64,000 bases of DNA from Piper betle (lineage: Eukaryota; Streptophyta; Magnoliopsida; Piperales; Piperaceae): the NCBI GenBank assembly GCA_033002965.1, contig JAURVB010008841.1:42922-106921 (forward strand), in the 5' to 3' direction. The translations under genes and the position numbers were made by a program. Each line of letters starts with the position of its first letter. Positions within the stretch are counted from its first letter, which is position 1. The notes below the pieces were generated by a model. The model saw only the letters and a program-made list of their open reading frames with translations, was not told the DNA's origin and did no database searches. Positions 11,979-24,474 of this stretch are shown here, piece by piece.

Positions 11979-14900
11979 ATGGTGAAGTTCTCTAAGCAGT
12001 TTGAAGGGCAGCTGGTGCCTGAGTGGAAGGAGGCGTTTGTGGATTATTGGCAGTTGAAGAAAGACCTCAAGAGAATCCTCTCTTCTAAAGTTGAGCATGA
12101 TACCTCCAATGGTAAACAATATGGCAAGCTGGGCACTTCCATGGCTTCTTGCAAGAAGCTGTCCTTTTGGTTGAGAAAGCTTCCTTTGCATGGCCACGAG
12201 CGCAGGGAGCATGGAACCATTCAGGCATTTACTTGTTTTTCTCTTCATCTTCCTTTTCTCCCAATCTCTTAAATTTCACAATCACAACTCTATTCATCTT
12301 GCACCCAAGATTTTTCATAAGATAACTCCGACAATGCTTGTATATAGTCGGTCTCGAGTCCGATAAAAAAGTTAATAGCCATCCGTATCATGCTTACATT
12401 ATATCTTCTTTCAACCAATCGGAAATGGAGCACAACAAAAATATTTCTGTCATTCTTTTTTCTTAACTTATAATGGATGGGAAATTTTTCCAAACGGGTT
12501 TATTTTTTAATGCAGTTTTAATATTATTTTGACTATCTAAAATTTACCATTGGTTTGAATGTTAATGTCCATGGGGAAAGCTGGAACAATTACTTGCATG
12601 TTTAACAACAGTAAGATGAACATTAAATGGCTCTTCTTTAACCACTCAGTTAAAGTTAAGTGAAGAATTAACTAAGTTTACATCTTTTTCTCTACAAAAG
12701 TATAACCTTTTCATCTTTGGTGTTCTCTTTTACCAAAGTTTTTATTGGCTCCAAATTACTACCACACATAGTAATGTTTTGACACTACTAGCATCTTTTT
12801 ATCTTCATACTATCCTACTACATATCATAACTTTGAACTCTGAGATCTATCTTTCACTTCAATTTCTTGCTAAACAGGTTCATAAGAAGTTGGCCTCCTC
12901 TGGCAGCAAAGGCGACCTGTACGAGACAGAGCTGCTGGATCAATTTGCAGATACAGATGCAGCCAAAGACTTCTTTGCTCGGTTGGACCTCCAACTCAAC
13001 AAGGTGAACCAGTTCTACGGGAACAAAGAGAAGGCGTTCTTAGAAAGAGGAGACTCTCTCAAGAAGCAAACAGAGATCCTCATTGCGCTCAGAACAGCTC
13101 TTCGACAACAAAGGAAGAAAACCCATTTCTCTCATGGACCCAAAGATGATGACCCTTCCATTTCCTGCTCCATCTCTTGTGGTACACATGATAAACTCTG
13201 CTCACCATGGTTGATGAAAACAGAGCTCTTGCAATGTTGATGTTGTTGAGCTGTTTTGGTTACAGAGGAAGAATCTGTCAAGGATGGGAAAGATGGGATT
13301 TCTGAGATGGAGAGAACCAAAGGGGATTGCTCGTGTGAGGAAGAAGTACCCAAGTTGAGGAGAGAAGAGAGCAAGCCGAGGAGCTTGTCAGGGAAGATGA
13401 TCAACTGCCAGGGGAAGAACTTGAAGATCAACATTCCATTAACCACCCCAACTCGGACCATATCTGCGGTCACCAACCTGGTGTGGGAGGACTTGGTGAA
13501 CCAGTCCAAGAAATGTGGATCCGAAGGTGGCAAGTTGAGCATCAACAAGACCAACCTGCACCATGCAGAGAAGATGATCCGGAAAGCTCTTGTTGAGCTT
13601 TACAAGGGACTGGGCTTCCTAAAAACTTATAGGAACTTGAACATGCTTGCTTTTGTCAAGATTTTGAAAAAATTTGATAAGGTGAGATAATACTCCTAGC
13701 ATGTCAAATTTGCAACGAATTTCACCTCTATCATCTCCAGTCAATGGTTTCAATTTTGACAGGTTACAGAGAAGCAAGTCCTGCCCATTTATCTGAGAGT
13801 GGTGGAGAGCTCATACTTCAACAGCTCAGACAAGGCATGTACATATGAACTTCAAAATCAAAATCACATCTCACAACATTATTACCAAAAAAAAGAAAAA
13901 AAGTTTTGTGATTAATGATCAATTGGGTAATGCAGGTTGTGAAATTAGCAGACGAAGTGGAGGAGCTCTTTGTGAAACACTTTGCCGACGATGACAAGAG
14001 GAAGGCCATGAAATACTTGAAACCAACTCAACACAAGGAATCCCATGCAGTCACCTTCTTCATTGGTGAGTTTCCTACTTCCCTAAGTTTATGATTCTCC
14101 ATGCAAATGTAGTAGGTTAGCATCAAAATCTAGGATATATAATATGTCCACCACTGAAGCAAGAGTACCACCATGAGCAGGTCTGTTCACCGGATGCTTC
14201 ATTGCTCTCTTTGCTGGTTATGTCATCATGGCTCACATTGCTGGGATGTACACTGGCCGCTCAGACTCAATCTATATGGAAACAGTCTATCCTGTTCTGA
14301 GGTGGGTTTTCTCTATAGAATCAAATTGAAATTGCATTGTCATTGAAATGATGAAAGATTTATGCTGGTAATGTTGTTTTTGAATTAAGTGCAGCACGTT
14401 TAGCCTATTGTTCTTGCACTTGTTTCTCTATGGCTGCAACGTTTTGCTATGGAGAAAAACAAGAATTAACTATAGCTTTATATTCGAGTTTGCTCCAACC
14501 AAAGAGCTCAAGTACAGAGATGTCTTCTTGATGTGCACAACCGGCATGAGCATTGTTGTGGGTGTTATGTTTGTTCATCTCACCCTCACTGCCAAGGGCC
14601 ATTCTTCTTCTCAAATAAGAGCAATTCCGGGCCTTTTACTGCTAGTATGTACCTCCAACATCTCCAACACCATTGCCAAAAGAGAGCAGCCTATGAATTT
14701 TGATTACTTGGCTTCTTTTGCTAGTTTTTCTTGGTGCTGCTTGTGTGCCCTTTCGACATTCTCTACCGTTCAACACGGTACCAGTTCCTCCGGATCTTGA
14801 GAAACATAGCTCTGTCTCCACTATACAGGGTAAGCTTCAATTGTTATCAGCATATATAAGATGTTCAAACATCATATTTTTTTGATCACTCAATCAAAAC

Positions 14901-16059
14901 TCTTCCAAATATGTGCAGGTTGTGATGGTGGACTTCTTCATGGCCGATCAACTTTGCAGCCAGGTGAACAAATCAATCTCTGATCTCCATGTCTCTATTG
15001 TGAGGGAAATTTCATATTTTGATTGTTGCCCATTTCTCATCAAACCATGGAACAGGTGCCCATGCTCAGGAGCCTAGAATATGTTGCATGTTATTACATA
15101 ACTGGGAGCTACAAAACCCAGGACTATGGTTTCTGCATGAGAACCAAACATTACAGAGAACTAGCCTATGCAGTTTCCTTCCTTCCCTACTATTGGAGAG
15201 CCATGCAGGTAACATATATAGGATCAATTCCTATCTTTATTAGACTCAACAAATACATGATCAAGTAATGTTCTTATCTGCAAATTTTTGTAGTGTGCAA
15301 GGAAATGGTTTGATGAGGGAGAGACAAGCCATCTGATCAATCTGGGCAAGTATGTCTCGGCCATGTTAGCTGCTGGGGCCAAAGTGGCGTATGACAAGGA
15401 GAAGAGTGGTGGATGGTTGGCTCTTGTTGTGGTTGTCTCTAGCACAGCTACTGTGTTCCAATTGTACTGGGACTTCGTCAAGGATTGGGGTTTGCTCCAG
15501 ATTGGCTCCAGAAACCCCTGGCTTCGCAATGAGTTGATCCTTCGTCAGAAGTTCATCTACTTCCTCTCCATGGTATGCTGCAAATAATTTTTCCATCACC
15601 TTTAATTGTTGCAAGATGTAATGCTTCTACTTGCTATATGATTTTGAACGTTACTGAGCTCAAACGAGAACAATGTTTTGCAGGGTTTAAATCTCATCCT
15701 TCGGTTAGCATGGTTACAGACTGTTCTTCATTCAAATTTTGGAAGTGTTGATTATAGAGTGACCGGATTCTTTTTGGCTTCTCTTGAAGTAATTAGACGT
15801 GGCCAGTGGAATTTTTACAGGTGAGTTTTCATGGAGGAATAGTTCCTCTTGTTGCCATTCTAGTGCATAATGCTTGCAAGTTGCAAAGAAAAGTTGTGTG
15901 GAATTAAAAACCTGTGCATTAACTCTGATCATGAGAAGAGCTTTGGATGGAAACAGGTTGGAGAATGAGCATCTGAACAATGCAGGAAAATTCAGGGCTG
16001 TGAAGACTGTGCCACTGCCCTTTCATGAAGTGGATGAACAGGACTGCTACCTCTTTTGA
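11979..16059 (+). CDS. PHO1: PHO1-type phosphate exporter (SPX-EXS), 13 exons, intact
   Basis: PHO1 proteins export inorganic phosphate from root stele cells into xylem and act in Golgi/endomembranes. The SPX domain senses inositol pyrophosphates and the EXS domain is the C-terminal membrane part. Exons: 11979-12224, 12878-13181, 13266-13681, 13763-13834, 13936-14065, 14181-14301, 14395-14644, 14725-14829, 14919-14963, 15056-15208, 15294-15572, 15684-15820, 15957-16059. They sum to 2361 nt, 786 residues, the usual PHO1 size, with all phases consistent and no internal stop. The N-terminus [20 protein letters not shown] is the SPX start of the PHO1/PHO1;H1 clade. Later come [33 protein letters not shown], several membrane segments, and EXS blocks [22 protein letters not shown] and FVKDWGLL. 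Introns 1 and 4 have GC rather than GT donors (12225-6 and 13835-6). The ATG at 11979 was preferred over an in-frame one at 11907 because it starts the conserved SPX sequence. Confidence 0.93.
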
Positions 16060-16483
16060 GCATCTGTTGTTGATAAATGGCGGAAGCAATTGGAGAATAA
16101 CTTGATTTTGATGCCAACCAACAAATTGGAGTCACATACATTATTTGGGTTTCTTGGAGACCTTTGAATATTGTAAGGTCTATAGACCCTTCTTAGTGAC
16201 AGATCCCAGAAACAAAATCATAGCTATTTGCACAATGTGCATGCACAATTGAAAAAAAATCTTCTACAGCTGAAATAAATTCTTTCTGTTCAAAAAATGA
16301 AAATCGCTTGTCTTAACTACTGAAAACATCGCCAACTGTAACGAAAACAGATCAATCAGCTCGAAAAGATATGCAGCTAAAAATTAAGGTTATGCTGTTA
16401 CCCTAACTAGGAAAACAAACCTTCATATCACTCTTCACTAAATTCACTCAAAGTCTGAAGAAATCTCAAATTTGTTGAAGTCC
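16060..16483. other. PHO1 3' UTR and flank
   Basis: No open frame of note. The first 200-300 bp downstream of the stop are presumably the 3' UTR, but no single polyadenylation signal stands out. Confidence 0.4.
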
Positions 16484-16684
16484 TTACCGGATCTTCTTCT
16501 TCAGTTTTCTTCCACCTGATACATTGGGGATACTTGGATCTTGAATTACGATCATATGGTCACAAGTAACAAAATTTTGATGGTCGGATGCCTTCTTTGA
16601 CAGAGTATTCTTGTTTTTTCTGGGCTTGAGACAGGCAATGAATGAGCTATGGCAGAGTTGAAGCACTCTAAAACAAGAAGTCAT
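16484..16684 (-). CDS. Small hypothetical protein, 66 aa
   Basis: An ATG-started frame of 66 codons ending GGRKLKKKIR, with a basic C-terminus and scattered Cys residues. I do not recognise a family. It sits tail-to-tail with PHO1 and could be a chance frame or an exon of an unannotated gene. Confidence 0.25.
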   Translation of the reverse strand: MTSCFRVLQLCHSSFIACLKPRKNKNTLSKKASDHQNFVTCDHMIVIQDPSIPNVSGGRKLKKKIR

Positions 16685-17449
16685 AGACTCTTTCCTTCCC
16701 TGGTTGGAATGATGGCAGATGCCCAGGGGCCAAGCACCTGCTACTTTTCTTGGTAGTGTGAAATGTAGACAAGAAAAGAAAGAGGATATTCATATCTGTG
16801 AAGCATATATGCTAATGTAAAATCTACCTTCTTTAACACAAGCCAAGAGGGCTGCCACATTTTTGTTTTGAAAACTAAAAAATTCAATCAAAAGATAAAA
16901 TAGTTTCATTTTCATCAATTCTTGCATTAATTATAAAGGTTTGTTAACAGTAACCTACACTGACATATGCACACCCCCGATGGCAATAAAAATTATATTT
17001 TCCAAAATTTTTGTAATTTTTCACGAAAATAATGACCAAATTCGATTGGTAGACATGGCAGACTGTTCCCTCTAGAGTTTCTATTAATCACCCAAATCAC
17101 TGCAAAGATGGATAATTAGAATATGGCGCTAAGAGAGCATACAACTATGATTTGTTGTAAGTGACGTTGAATGTATCGTATATATCTTTTAAGAATCAGA
17201 CGTTAAAAACCAACGTGAAAAGCTGGTACCCTACCTGACGTTTCATGAGCTGTTGTATTTCCTTTGGCGCTCCCGACATCTGCCACCCAAGAACGTGGGT
17301 ATACCACGTTCAAATTGAACGTATGTAGGCCTGCATCTCTTAACTATAGGGTGTACAAAATCGACTAATTTTTATAATTTTAATTTTAATCGATATTAAA
17401 CAAAGAGTCAAATCAAACTTAATTTAACTCTTTTTAAAACGAATTATAA
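16685..17449. other. AT-rich intergenic DNA
   Basis: No coding potential or recognisable repeat boundary was seen up to the minisatellite at 17450. Confidence 0.5.
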
Positions 17450-17745
17450 CACTTTGAAAAGAAAAAAACTCCGAAACTAATCAAAACGCTTACAAAATAA
17501 AAAAACTTTGAAACTAATGAAAACACTTTGAAAAGAAAAGAAAAGCTTTTAAACTAATCAAACCACTTTGAAAAGAAAAGAAAAATTAACTCTTGAAACT
17601 AATCAAAATAGTTTGAAAAGACAAAAAACTCTGAAACTAATCAAAACACTTTGAACAGAAAAAATCACTCTTAAACTAATTAAAACCCTTTGAAAAGAAA
17701 AGAAAAACCAACTCTTTAAACTAATCAAAACACTTCGAAAAAAAT
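17450..17745. repeat. Minisatellite, unit about 35-45 bp, roughly 7 copies
   Basis: Degenerate repeats of the pattern cactttgaaaagaaaag ... aactctgaaactaatcaaaa run head to tail with variable unit length. The purine-rich strand is the + strand. Confidence 0.75.
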
Positions 17746-17879
17746 AGCGTAAAAAAGACCAAAGACACGCGACGTATAGATAGGGCCACCAGCCTCGTAG
17801 TGGCCAACTAGATCCCACTAATCAGGTTTTCCCACTCTCCACTAATTAACACAATCGACTAATTAATCACACTCCGGCA

Positions 17880-18334
17880 CCATGCGCGGCTCCGGCGGAT
17901 GGCGGCCATGGCGGGCGGAGCTCCGGCGACGGCGTGCGACGCCGACATCCCCCTCCCGACTCTAGTCCCGGTCAAAAGGTGCGGCCTTGTGCAGAAGACC
18001 TTCCTTGGTCTCTTCTTCTTCTTGTTTCCAAATTGGGGATCTGCTTGGCCATGGATTCGGTGGGTTCTTCTGTTTCACCTCTTGCCATTTCCCGAACGTT
18101 TGACCTTCTAGAAGTGCGGTTTTTGAGCTCTTCGCCTTCTATGGTCATGGTATATTCTCTGCTGTGTTGGATCGAGTCTTGATGCCAGACTAGGTTTTTC
18201 TTCTCTTTTTTACTTTGTGTTGAACGTCAAGGTCGAGGGAGACCCGGGTGAGTACTTCGTCGTTGATGGCGTTGTGGTCTACCGGAACGATTAAAAATGG
18301 TGTCTTTTTTTCCAAATCTGATGAATATATATTT
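17880..18334 (+). other. GC-rich leader-like segment upstream of the flippase relic
   Basis: Begins with GC-rich sequence having ATGs at 17899 and 17908 and an open frame of about 70 codons (MAAMAGGAPATACDADIPL...), then turns AT-rich. It could be the 5' exon of an unrelated lost gene, or of the flippase copy; the translated sequence does not match the conserved flippase N-terminus as I know it. No function assigned. Confidence 0.3.
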
Positions 18335-19345
18335 GCTTCGAACGTCCAACGAGTCTATGGGGCTGTAATCTTTACTGGCCATGATACTTAAGTTATGCAG
18401 AACTCAATGGACCCTCCATCCAAAAGGAGCAGAATTGAGAGAAAAATGGATAGAATTATCTATCTACTTTTTGGTGCCCTGGTTTCAATTTCTACAGTTG
18501 TATCAGTTGTCTTTGGCATTGATACTAGGGAGGACCTGGAAGATGGTAGGATGAAAAGATGGTAGCTTACACCGGATGATTCAACAGTCTTCTTTGATCC
18601 AGAAAGAGCACCACTTGCTGCAATTACTCATTTTTTTACAGCTATGATGCTTTTTGGATCCTTCATACTAATCTCCTTATGTGTCTCCATCGAGATGGTT
18701 AAAGTCTTGCAGAGTATATTCATAAACCAGGACATTCAAATGTATTATGAAGATGCTGACAAGCCGGCACATGCTCGCACTTCTAACTTAAATGAAGAAT
18801 TGGAACATGTGGACTATACTTTCAGATAAGACAGGTACTCTTACTTGTAATTCTATGGAGTTCATCAAATGTTCCATTGGAGAAATTGCCTATGGTCATG
18901 GGATGACTGAGGTTGGGAAGGCAATAGCCAGAAGGGAAGGGTAACCTCTCTCTCAAGAAACTCAGAAGGGGGATTATGAAAATAATCTCACGGATAATAG
19001 ATCTCCAGTCAAGGGATATAACTTTAAGGATGCACGCATTATGAACGGAAATTGGGTGAGTGAGGCTCAATCAGATGTTATTCAAAATTTTTTCCATGTG
19101 ATTGCATTATGTCACACTGTTATTCCTGAAGCAGATGAGGAATCTCAGAAAGTTTCTTACGAAGCTAAGTCACCAGATGAAGCAGCCTTTGTTGTAGCTA
19201 CTAGAGAATTAGGATTTGAGTTTTATTGGATGACTCAGACAACAATCTCTTTGCGTGAACTTGATCCTATGTCAGGAAGGAGCATTGAAAGGCTAGTTCC
19301 TCTTCTCCACTCTCTTTTGCCAAAAAAAAAAAAAACATTGATTTT
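18335..19345 (+). pseudogene. P4-ATPase phospholipid flippase fragment (ALA-like, dead)
   Basis: P4-ATPases flip phospholipids across membranes using a phospho-Asp intermediate. Visible blocks in order: [29 protein letters not shown], a membrane segment, [57 protein letters not shown], the phosphorylation motif [13 protein letters not shown] (about 18829-18867), then [22 protein letters not shown] and [12 protein letters not shown]. Lesions: a stop within HDT-VMQN (Lys to stop), a stop in KRW-L (about 18565), a 1-base loss just before DKTGT, and a stop after ARREG (about 18942). The actuator domain upstream and the ATP-binding and hinge domains downstream are missing. The retained part is continuous with no intron, and a poly-A run (19321-19334) lies near its end. 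Confidence 0.85.
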
Positions 19346-19960
19346 AGCTATGTTTCTCCAAAGCATGCTTGCTTTCTCATTTTAGGCTTAAGGCAATAGT
19401 TTGATAAAGCGAATTAATTGTAGAACTCATGCGTGAGTGTTCTAAATTCTAAGTGATAATTCAAGAAGAAATTACTTTGAAAATAAGTGTAAAAGCAAAA
19501 AGAGAATAAGATAATTGGAGAAGAAGTAACTCTTGTTTATTAAAATTACCTGAATAATGATGAACCCTAAGCCTATGTATTGGGTTAGAAAAACTTCTTT
19601 TCTTTTTCTTCATCCACCTGGTATCCAGAGGGTGTAAGGGGCATGAACCCTAAATTAAGAATCCATGCAATTACAAATGGTAAAGTTTTTAATGGTTGCA
19701 TGCCCTTCCGTACGCTAACTCTCCTCCTTTGTCCGAGCTTTGGACTAACAATATAGAAGCATTAGCAAAATTTCATGGCATTAGCGGAGTATAGAAGCAT
19801 TGTCGGATAGAGGATTTCGGCCAAGCTCCGGCATCGATCGAGGCGATGCTAATGGTGGAGGTGGCGATTGAGAAGGAGGTGGATTGCGCGGTGTAGTTGG
19901 AGATAATTCGCCGACAGGGGAAATAGAGGAAGTGGGAAACAGAAAAGAAGGTCGGGGGCG
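19346..19960. other. Intergenic DNA
   Basis: No gene recognised. GA-rich sequence appears towards 19960 and leads into the fold-back element. Confidence 0.5.
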
Positions 19961-20240
19961 TGGGAGAGAGAGAGAGAGAGAGGAAGAAACGAGTTTAGGT
20001 ACGAGGGTAGTTTGGACTCGAGTCAATATTACAAAATATATTCTGAAAAATATGAAAAAATACAGTAAAATACCATAAAATAAAATAATTTAGTTCTAAC
20101 TCTAAACTTTATTTTATGGTATTTTACTGTATTTTTTTAATGTTTTTCGAGATGTATTTTGTAATATTGACTTGAGTGGAGAGCAAGTCAAATTTTTATT
20201 ACAAAACTACCCCCGCACCTAAACTCGTTTCTCTCCTCCC
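19961..20240. repeat. Fold-back (inverted repeat) element
   Basis: The left arm (about 19984-20087) starts aaacgagtttaggt and contains gtcaatattacaaaatat and tacagtaaaataccataaaa. The right arm (about 20108-20234) is its reverse complement in order: ttttatggtattttactgta, ttgtaatattgac, then acctaaactcgttt. The loop is only about 20 bp. The right arm has an extra internal block of about 25 bp (near 20177-20205). Size and structure fit a MITE or fold-back element, but no target duplication was identified. Confidence 0.75.
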
Positions 20241-20244
20241 TCCT

Positions 20245-20900
20245 CCTCCCCTCCTACTCTAAAATTAGAGCATGCTATTTGTGTGATATGTTGGTAACTG
20301 GAATTTCCATTTTCAAAAATGTTCCGAACGTCTCTGTTTGCCTTATATTGTTGACCATATACATAGAGATAGTAGACACTTTTGGATGATGCTATGCTAT
20401 ATTAGTCACAGATTTGAGTAGTGTGTAGAAGGAACATCACATAAAAGCATTTTGAGACGCTGAAGGTGGACTTGAAGAAGTGCCTTTTCTTTTCTATTAG
20501 AGATAGATGGGTCCGACATTGTATCATATTTTTTTAATTGAGCAAGGTTCAATTGTAGAAATTAAAAACGCCGATTTATTAAGGAGTTCAATCATCAAAT
20601 TGATTTCGAATTGAAACCAGAGAAAGTTTAAGTTATCGACCCAGAAAACTAGCTTGTAAAGAACTTGGATGGTTGGTATTAATTTTGCAGGGTACACGAA
20701 CTAAAACCAGGAGAGCTGTACTTTCCAATTCCTGGAACGAATTTTTACACCAAATGATTAGCAACATCTACAGACTTTCCAATCCCTTGCCTGCATAAGA
20801 TCAAGAACAAACTGCATTTTCATATTTTTCACCATTTCATTTCTATATAAAAAACAAGTAATATTTTTCACCGTTTCATTTCTCCTATATCAAGAACAAA
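20245..20900. other. AT-rich intergenic DNA
   Basis: Nothing recognised apart from a short duplication of 'atttttcaccatttcatttct' type sequence at about 20822 and 20863. Confidence 0.45.
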
Positions 20901-20919
20901 CTTATAAAAGCTCCATTAA

Positions 20920-21330
20920 TGTGGATGAAGAAGAGCTCCAATGCTGCGGAGAGGCGGCAGTGGCAAGGTTTGGAGAGCGGTGGGAGATGGTAGAGGCGGT
21001 GTGGAGAGGCGTCAAGCTCCTGCTTTGGCAGAGGCAATGGAGAGGAGGAGGCAGTGGCGGGAGGAGGAGGAGGCGGTTTGGAGAGGCAGCAAAGGCGTGG
21101 AGAGGCTCGGGGTCGTGGGCTGCCGGCGGCGGTGCAGGGTGTAGGGTGCAGGGCAGGCTGTGAGAGGCGTGGAGAGGTGTGGAGAGGCTCGGGGCGGTGG
21201 GAGGAGGAGGAGACGGTGGGAGGTGATGGGAGGCGCCAACCAAGTGCTGGTTTATTGGGGAGCTTTTGATCGTGGCCATCCTGATGAATGGACAACCACA
21301 ATGAAGATGGGCGTAGGTTAAGATTTCCTG
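20920..21330. repeat. Purine-rich, GC-rich low-complexity block
   Basis: Repeated ggagaggcg/gtggagaggc words make this open in several frames on both strands at once, with Pro/Ser-rich minus and Gly/Arg-rich plus translations. That pattern is compositional, not coding. It is similar in character to the other GC-rich islands in the window. Confidence 0.5.
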
Positions 21331-21333
21331 CCT

Positions 21334-23504
21334 CTGGCGTGGGCAATCTTTAACTTATATATATAATGGTTTTCCTTCCTTGTAGAAATTAGCTTCCACT
21401 TGCCAATTTATATTAGTTATTTTTTGCGCTAGTGACACTTGTTGACTGACATTTTTCTTATTGTATATGTAGGTCTTATGTTTTTGTGTGTTTGGCCGGC
21501 TTCTTGGATAGATAGATAATTGCTACACACATTTGTGTTTAGTACACCATTGTTTTTCCTACATGTTTTGTATGTGTTTTATGAGTACTTTTATGTATTT
21601 TAATTGATGCATTGAGATGTATGCCCTCACCAGTTTTGTATGAGCAGATCAAGCATGATACTAAGTCTCTCAATGAGGCACTTAGATTTCAGCTTCAACA
21701 GCTTCTTTAATATATTTATTCTCTTATTGTATCTATTTATATTTTGGCTATTGTTGTTTGTTAAGCATTTTTATATCATGTGAATGCACGTAGCTTCTTA
21801 TTAGGTTGTTGCACATGTCCATTCATCTTTTTTGTTGAGTGTTGGCTGCGAAGTTAGTGGTGTCTTCATTTCTCGAGACACCAAGAGAGTTATTTTGGTT
21901 TATTTCTCATTTGAGTCTTTCAGATTAGTCGATTTAACATGATTTGACTCTATCGTAATAGTTCTGATCCAGTTCGTAGGTGAACCGGATTTGGGGTGTT
22001 ACATATTGAGTACTAGGAAATCTTTCTTGTAAGAAATTGATAATGGTCTAAGCTAAGCTGAGTCATGTATTATATCAAGTTCAAACATATCAAGCTCTAG
22101 TTTTAAGCCAAGCCAAGCCGAATACTCCTCAGTTCCAGTTCTATTCATAGTTCAACAAGCTATACATTTTAAGCCGATTATTTCTCTTGCACATAAAATT
22201 AATGACTACGAGTTCAAGCTAAGTTGAGTCGAATGCAAATGCACTCAAGCTGGCTTGAATTATTTACATCCCTAGCCACTTTGCACACCTAAATTGTAGC
22301 TGGTCCCATCAAAGCACTATCAATTCACAACTAAGGAAGCCGATTCAAGCATCGTGTAGTTCATATTGTTATTTGCTTATTTATGAGCTTGTTTGAAATG
22401 GAGTTATGCTAAACAGTGTATGGTTTGAAACTTACGATCTATGATCGTGTTGGATTTGATAAATTTCTAGTCGAGTCGAATTGAGTTGAGTCCTCACTCT
22501 AACAAGGTTTATCATATTCTTTACCTTGCAAATATTTAATTTATCGATAAAAATTAGTATTTTTTAAATTTTTATGAGTCTAACCGTGTAAGACCTCCAA
22601 AGTTAGTTAATTTATTGATAAAAATTAGTATTTTTAAAATTTTATGAGTATAATAGTGTAAGACCCCCAAAGTTAGTCACATATCTAATACTTAGTGAAA
22701 ATTCTATTTTTAGTAGGAATGAACTATAAATTTTTAATTCCGGCAAACCACTTTTTAATAGATGATTTAAGCTTATTAATTTGCACTTTGGACTGAGGTT
22801 TTAAAGATGATATCAAAGCCAACCTGATTCTATATATTGATGATGGTTGGACTAGACGTGAGCAAGGAATTTTAAAGACGGAATTTCCTATGGTAGGTAG
22901 ATTGTAAAAGTATAGAGGGTAAGATTTTATTTATTAATTAGAATGAACTATAAATCTTTAACTTCGATTAATCACTTTTATAGAAATAACTTAGGCCCAT
23001 TGATTTGTAGTTTGGGCTGAATCTTTACAAATAACATGTAAGTACTTAACTCATACGATATGATATTAAGTTGACATTCAAAAATTATTTGAATATTTTA
23101 TCACATTTGAATTTAATGAGTTCAAATTTGAAATTGAATAGGCCAAGCATTCATTTATAAGCTCATATTTCACAACAATAAAATTTTTCACACACCATTT
23201 TATAATAAGTATAAAATTTGTATCTTTTTTGTTTTTTTGGTTCAAGTTCAATTTTCAATTGGTAAATAATGAGACTACTAAGTAATTTCGAGTTTAAAAG
23301 ATTATTATTATGAGTGTGGTCTTGAAATGGTTTCAATCCATAAACTAAAATATTATAAGAAAATGGATTCAATGACCAAGAACACAAAAGGTTGTAAGAG
23401 AGTAATCAAACATGTATCTCATCCAAAGTGGGAGTAAATTGAGATTAATTAAATTAACCTTCCCAATTCCCATCCTACTAATAACAGGGTTTCGTCTTTC
23501 TCCT
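21334..23504. other. AT-rich intergenic DNA
   Basis: No protein-coding segment recognised. It contains the tandem repeat at 22537-22678. Phrases such as 'gagtcgaattgagttgag' suggest decayed LTR-type sequence, but no ends were found. Confidence 0.45.
22537..22678. repeat. Two-copy tandem repeat, 71-bp unit
   Basis: Units 22537-22607 and 22608-22678 both read taattta-c/t-gataaaaattagt, continue through 'tatgagt', and end 'gtaagacc-ccaaagttagt', with a few mismatches. Confidence 0.85.
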
Positions 23505-23820
23505 ATGTCTCTGGAACAAGTGCTATGGCCTCCCTCCCTCCGCAGAGCCACGTTCTCTCTTCCACCGTTTGGTTGCCATCGTCTCCCTCTCCATTCCTCC
23601 TCCTCTTTCCCTTCTCGGCTCTCTATCTCCTCCTCTCTAGCCTCTGGAGTAGCTCGTACCACCTTCGTTTCCCTCCTCGACTTCTCTCGATTGGAATTTA
23701 TTTTTTTTTCTTTTTTCTTTTATTGGGTAAAATGTTTGGAGTAATTTGGTGTCTGTTTCATCTCAGGAAGATTGGATTCCAGGGGTGGAAAGGTGCTGCT
23801 CAAGGAAATGGATTTTCCCA

Positions 23821-24470
23821 AGCTTGAGGTACTTGTTTTTCATCTTTCATTTCTCATGCCTTAACAATAAATTCGGGCATATTTGATTACTTTTGGAATT
23901 GCCATTATGTTTGTGGAACCATTGTTCCGATCTATTAGAAACATTACATCAGACTGATTCTAACAATTTCATTGCGTTTTGGGGTTGCCAAATTAACATA
24001 ATTGTACACTCATTTTGCATGGAAAATGAGCATATTAGCGGTTATGAAGTTAGAGGGAAGAAGCATGCATAAGCCCCCTTGTTAATCATATTTCACTGAG
24101 AAGTAGGGCTTCCACTAGTAAGTTGTAGATGTTTTGAAGTGTCCGAATGGACTGGAGCGAGCTATAAGATATATAGCAATAAAAGAGTATTTAGTTGAAT
24201 TTAATCTCAGTTTTCTATCGAGCTTGAGGTTCATGTTTTCTTCTTTTGTTTATCATGCCTTGATAAATTCATGCATATTTGTTTACTATTGGAGTTGCCA
24301 TTATGTTAGTGGAATTATTGTTCAGATTTATTAGAAACATTAAATCAGACTTATTTAGACCATTTCATTCCATTTTGAAGTTGCCAAAGCTAACAAAATA
24401 GTACGCTCATATGCCAGGAAAATTAGCACATTAACGATTGTGAAGTTGGAGGGAAGAAGCTTGTAATTGT
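23821..24470. repeat. Intronic direct duplication, offset 400 bp
   Basis: The block starting agcttgaggtacttg (23821) recurs as agcttgaggttcatg (24221), and both end near 'gagggaagaagc' (about 24065 and 24455). Identity is perhaps three quarters. The first copy begins at the 3' end of the RlmN-like exon and its splice donor, so the duplication copied the exon edge. Confidence 0.7.
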
Positions 24471-24474
24471 CCGG

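Noticed and set aside
20885..21346. Ser/Pro-rich minus-strand frame of about 150 codons
   Set aside because: Low-complexity translation of a purine-rich block that is also open on the other strand; no domain or splice structure.
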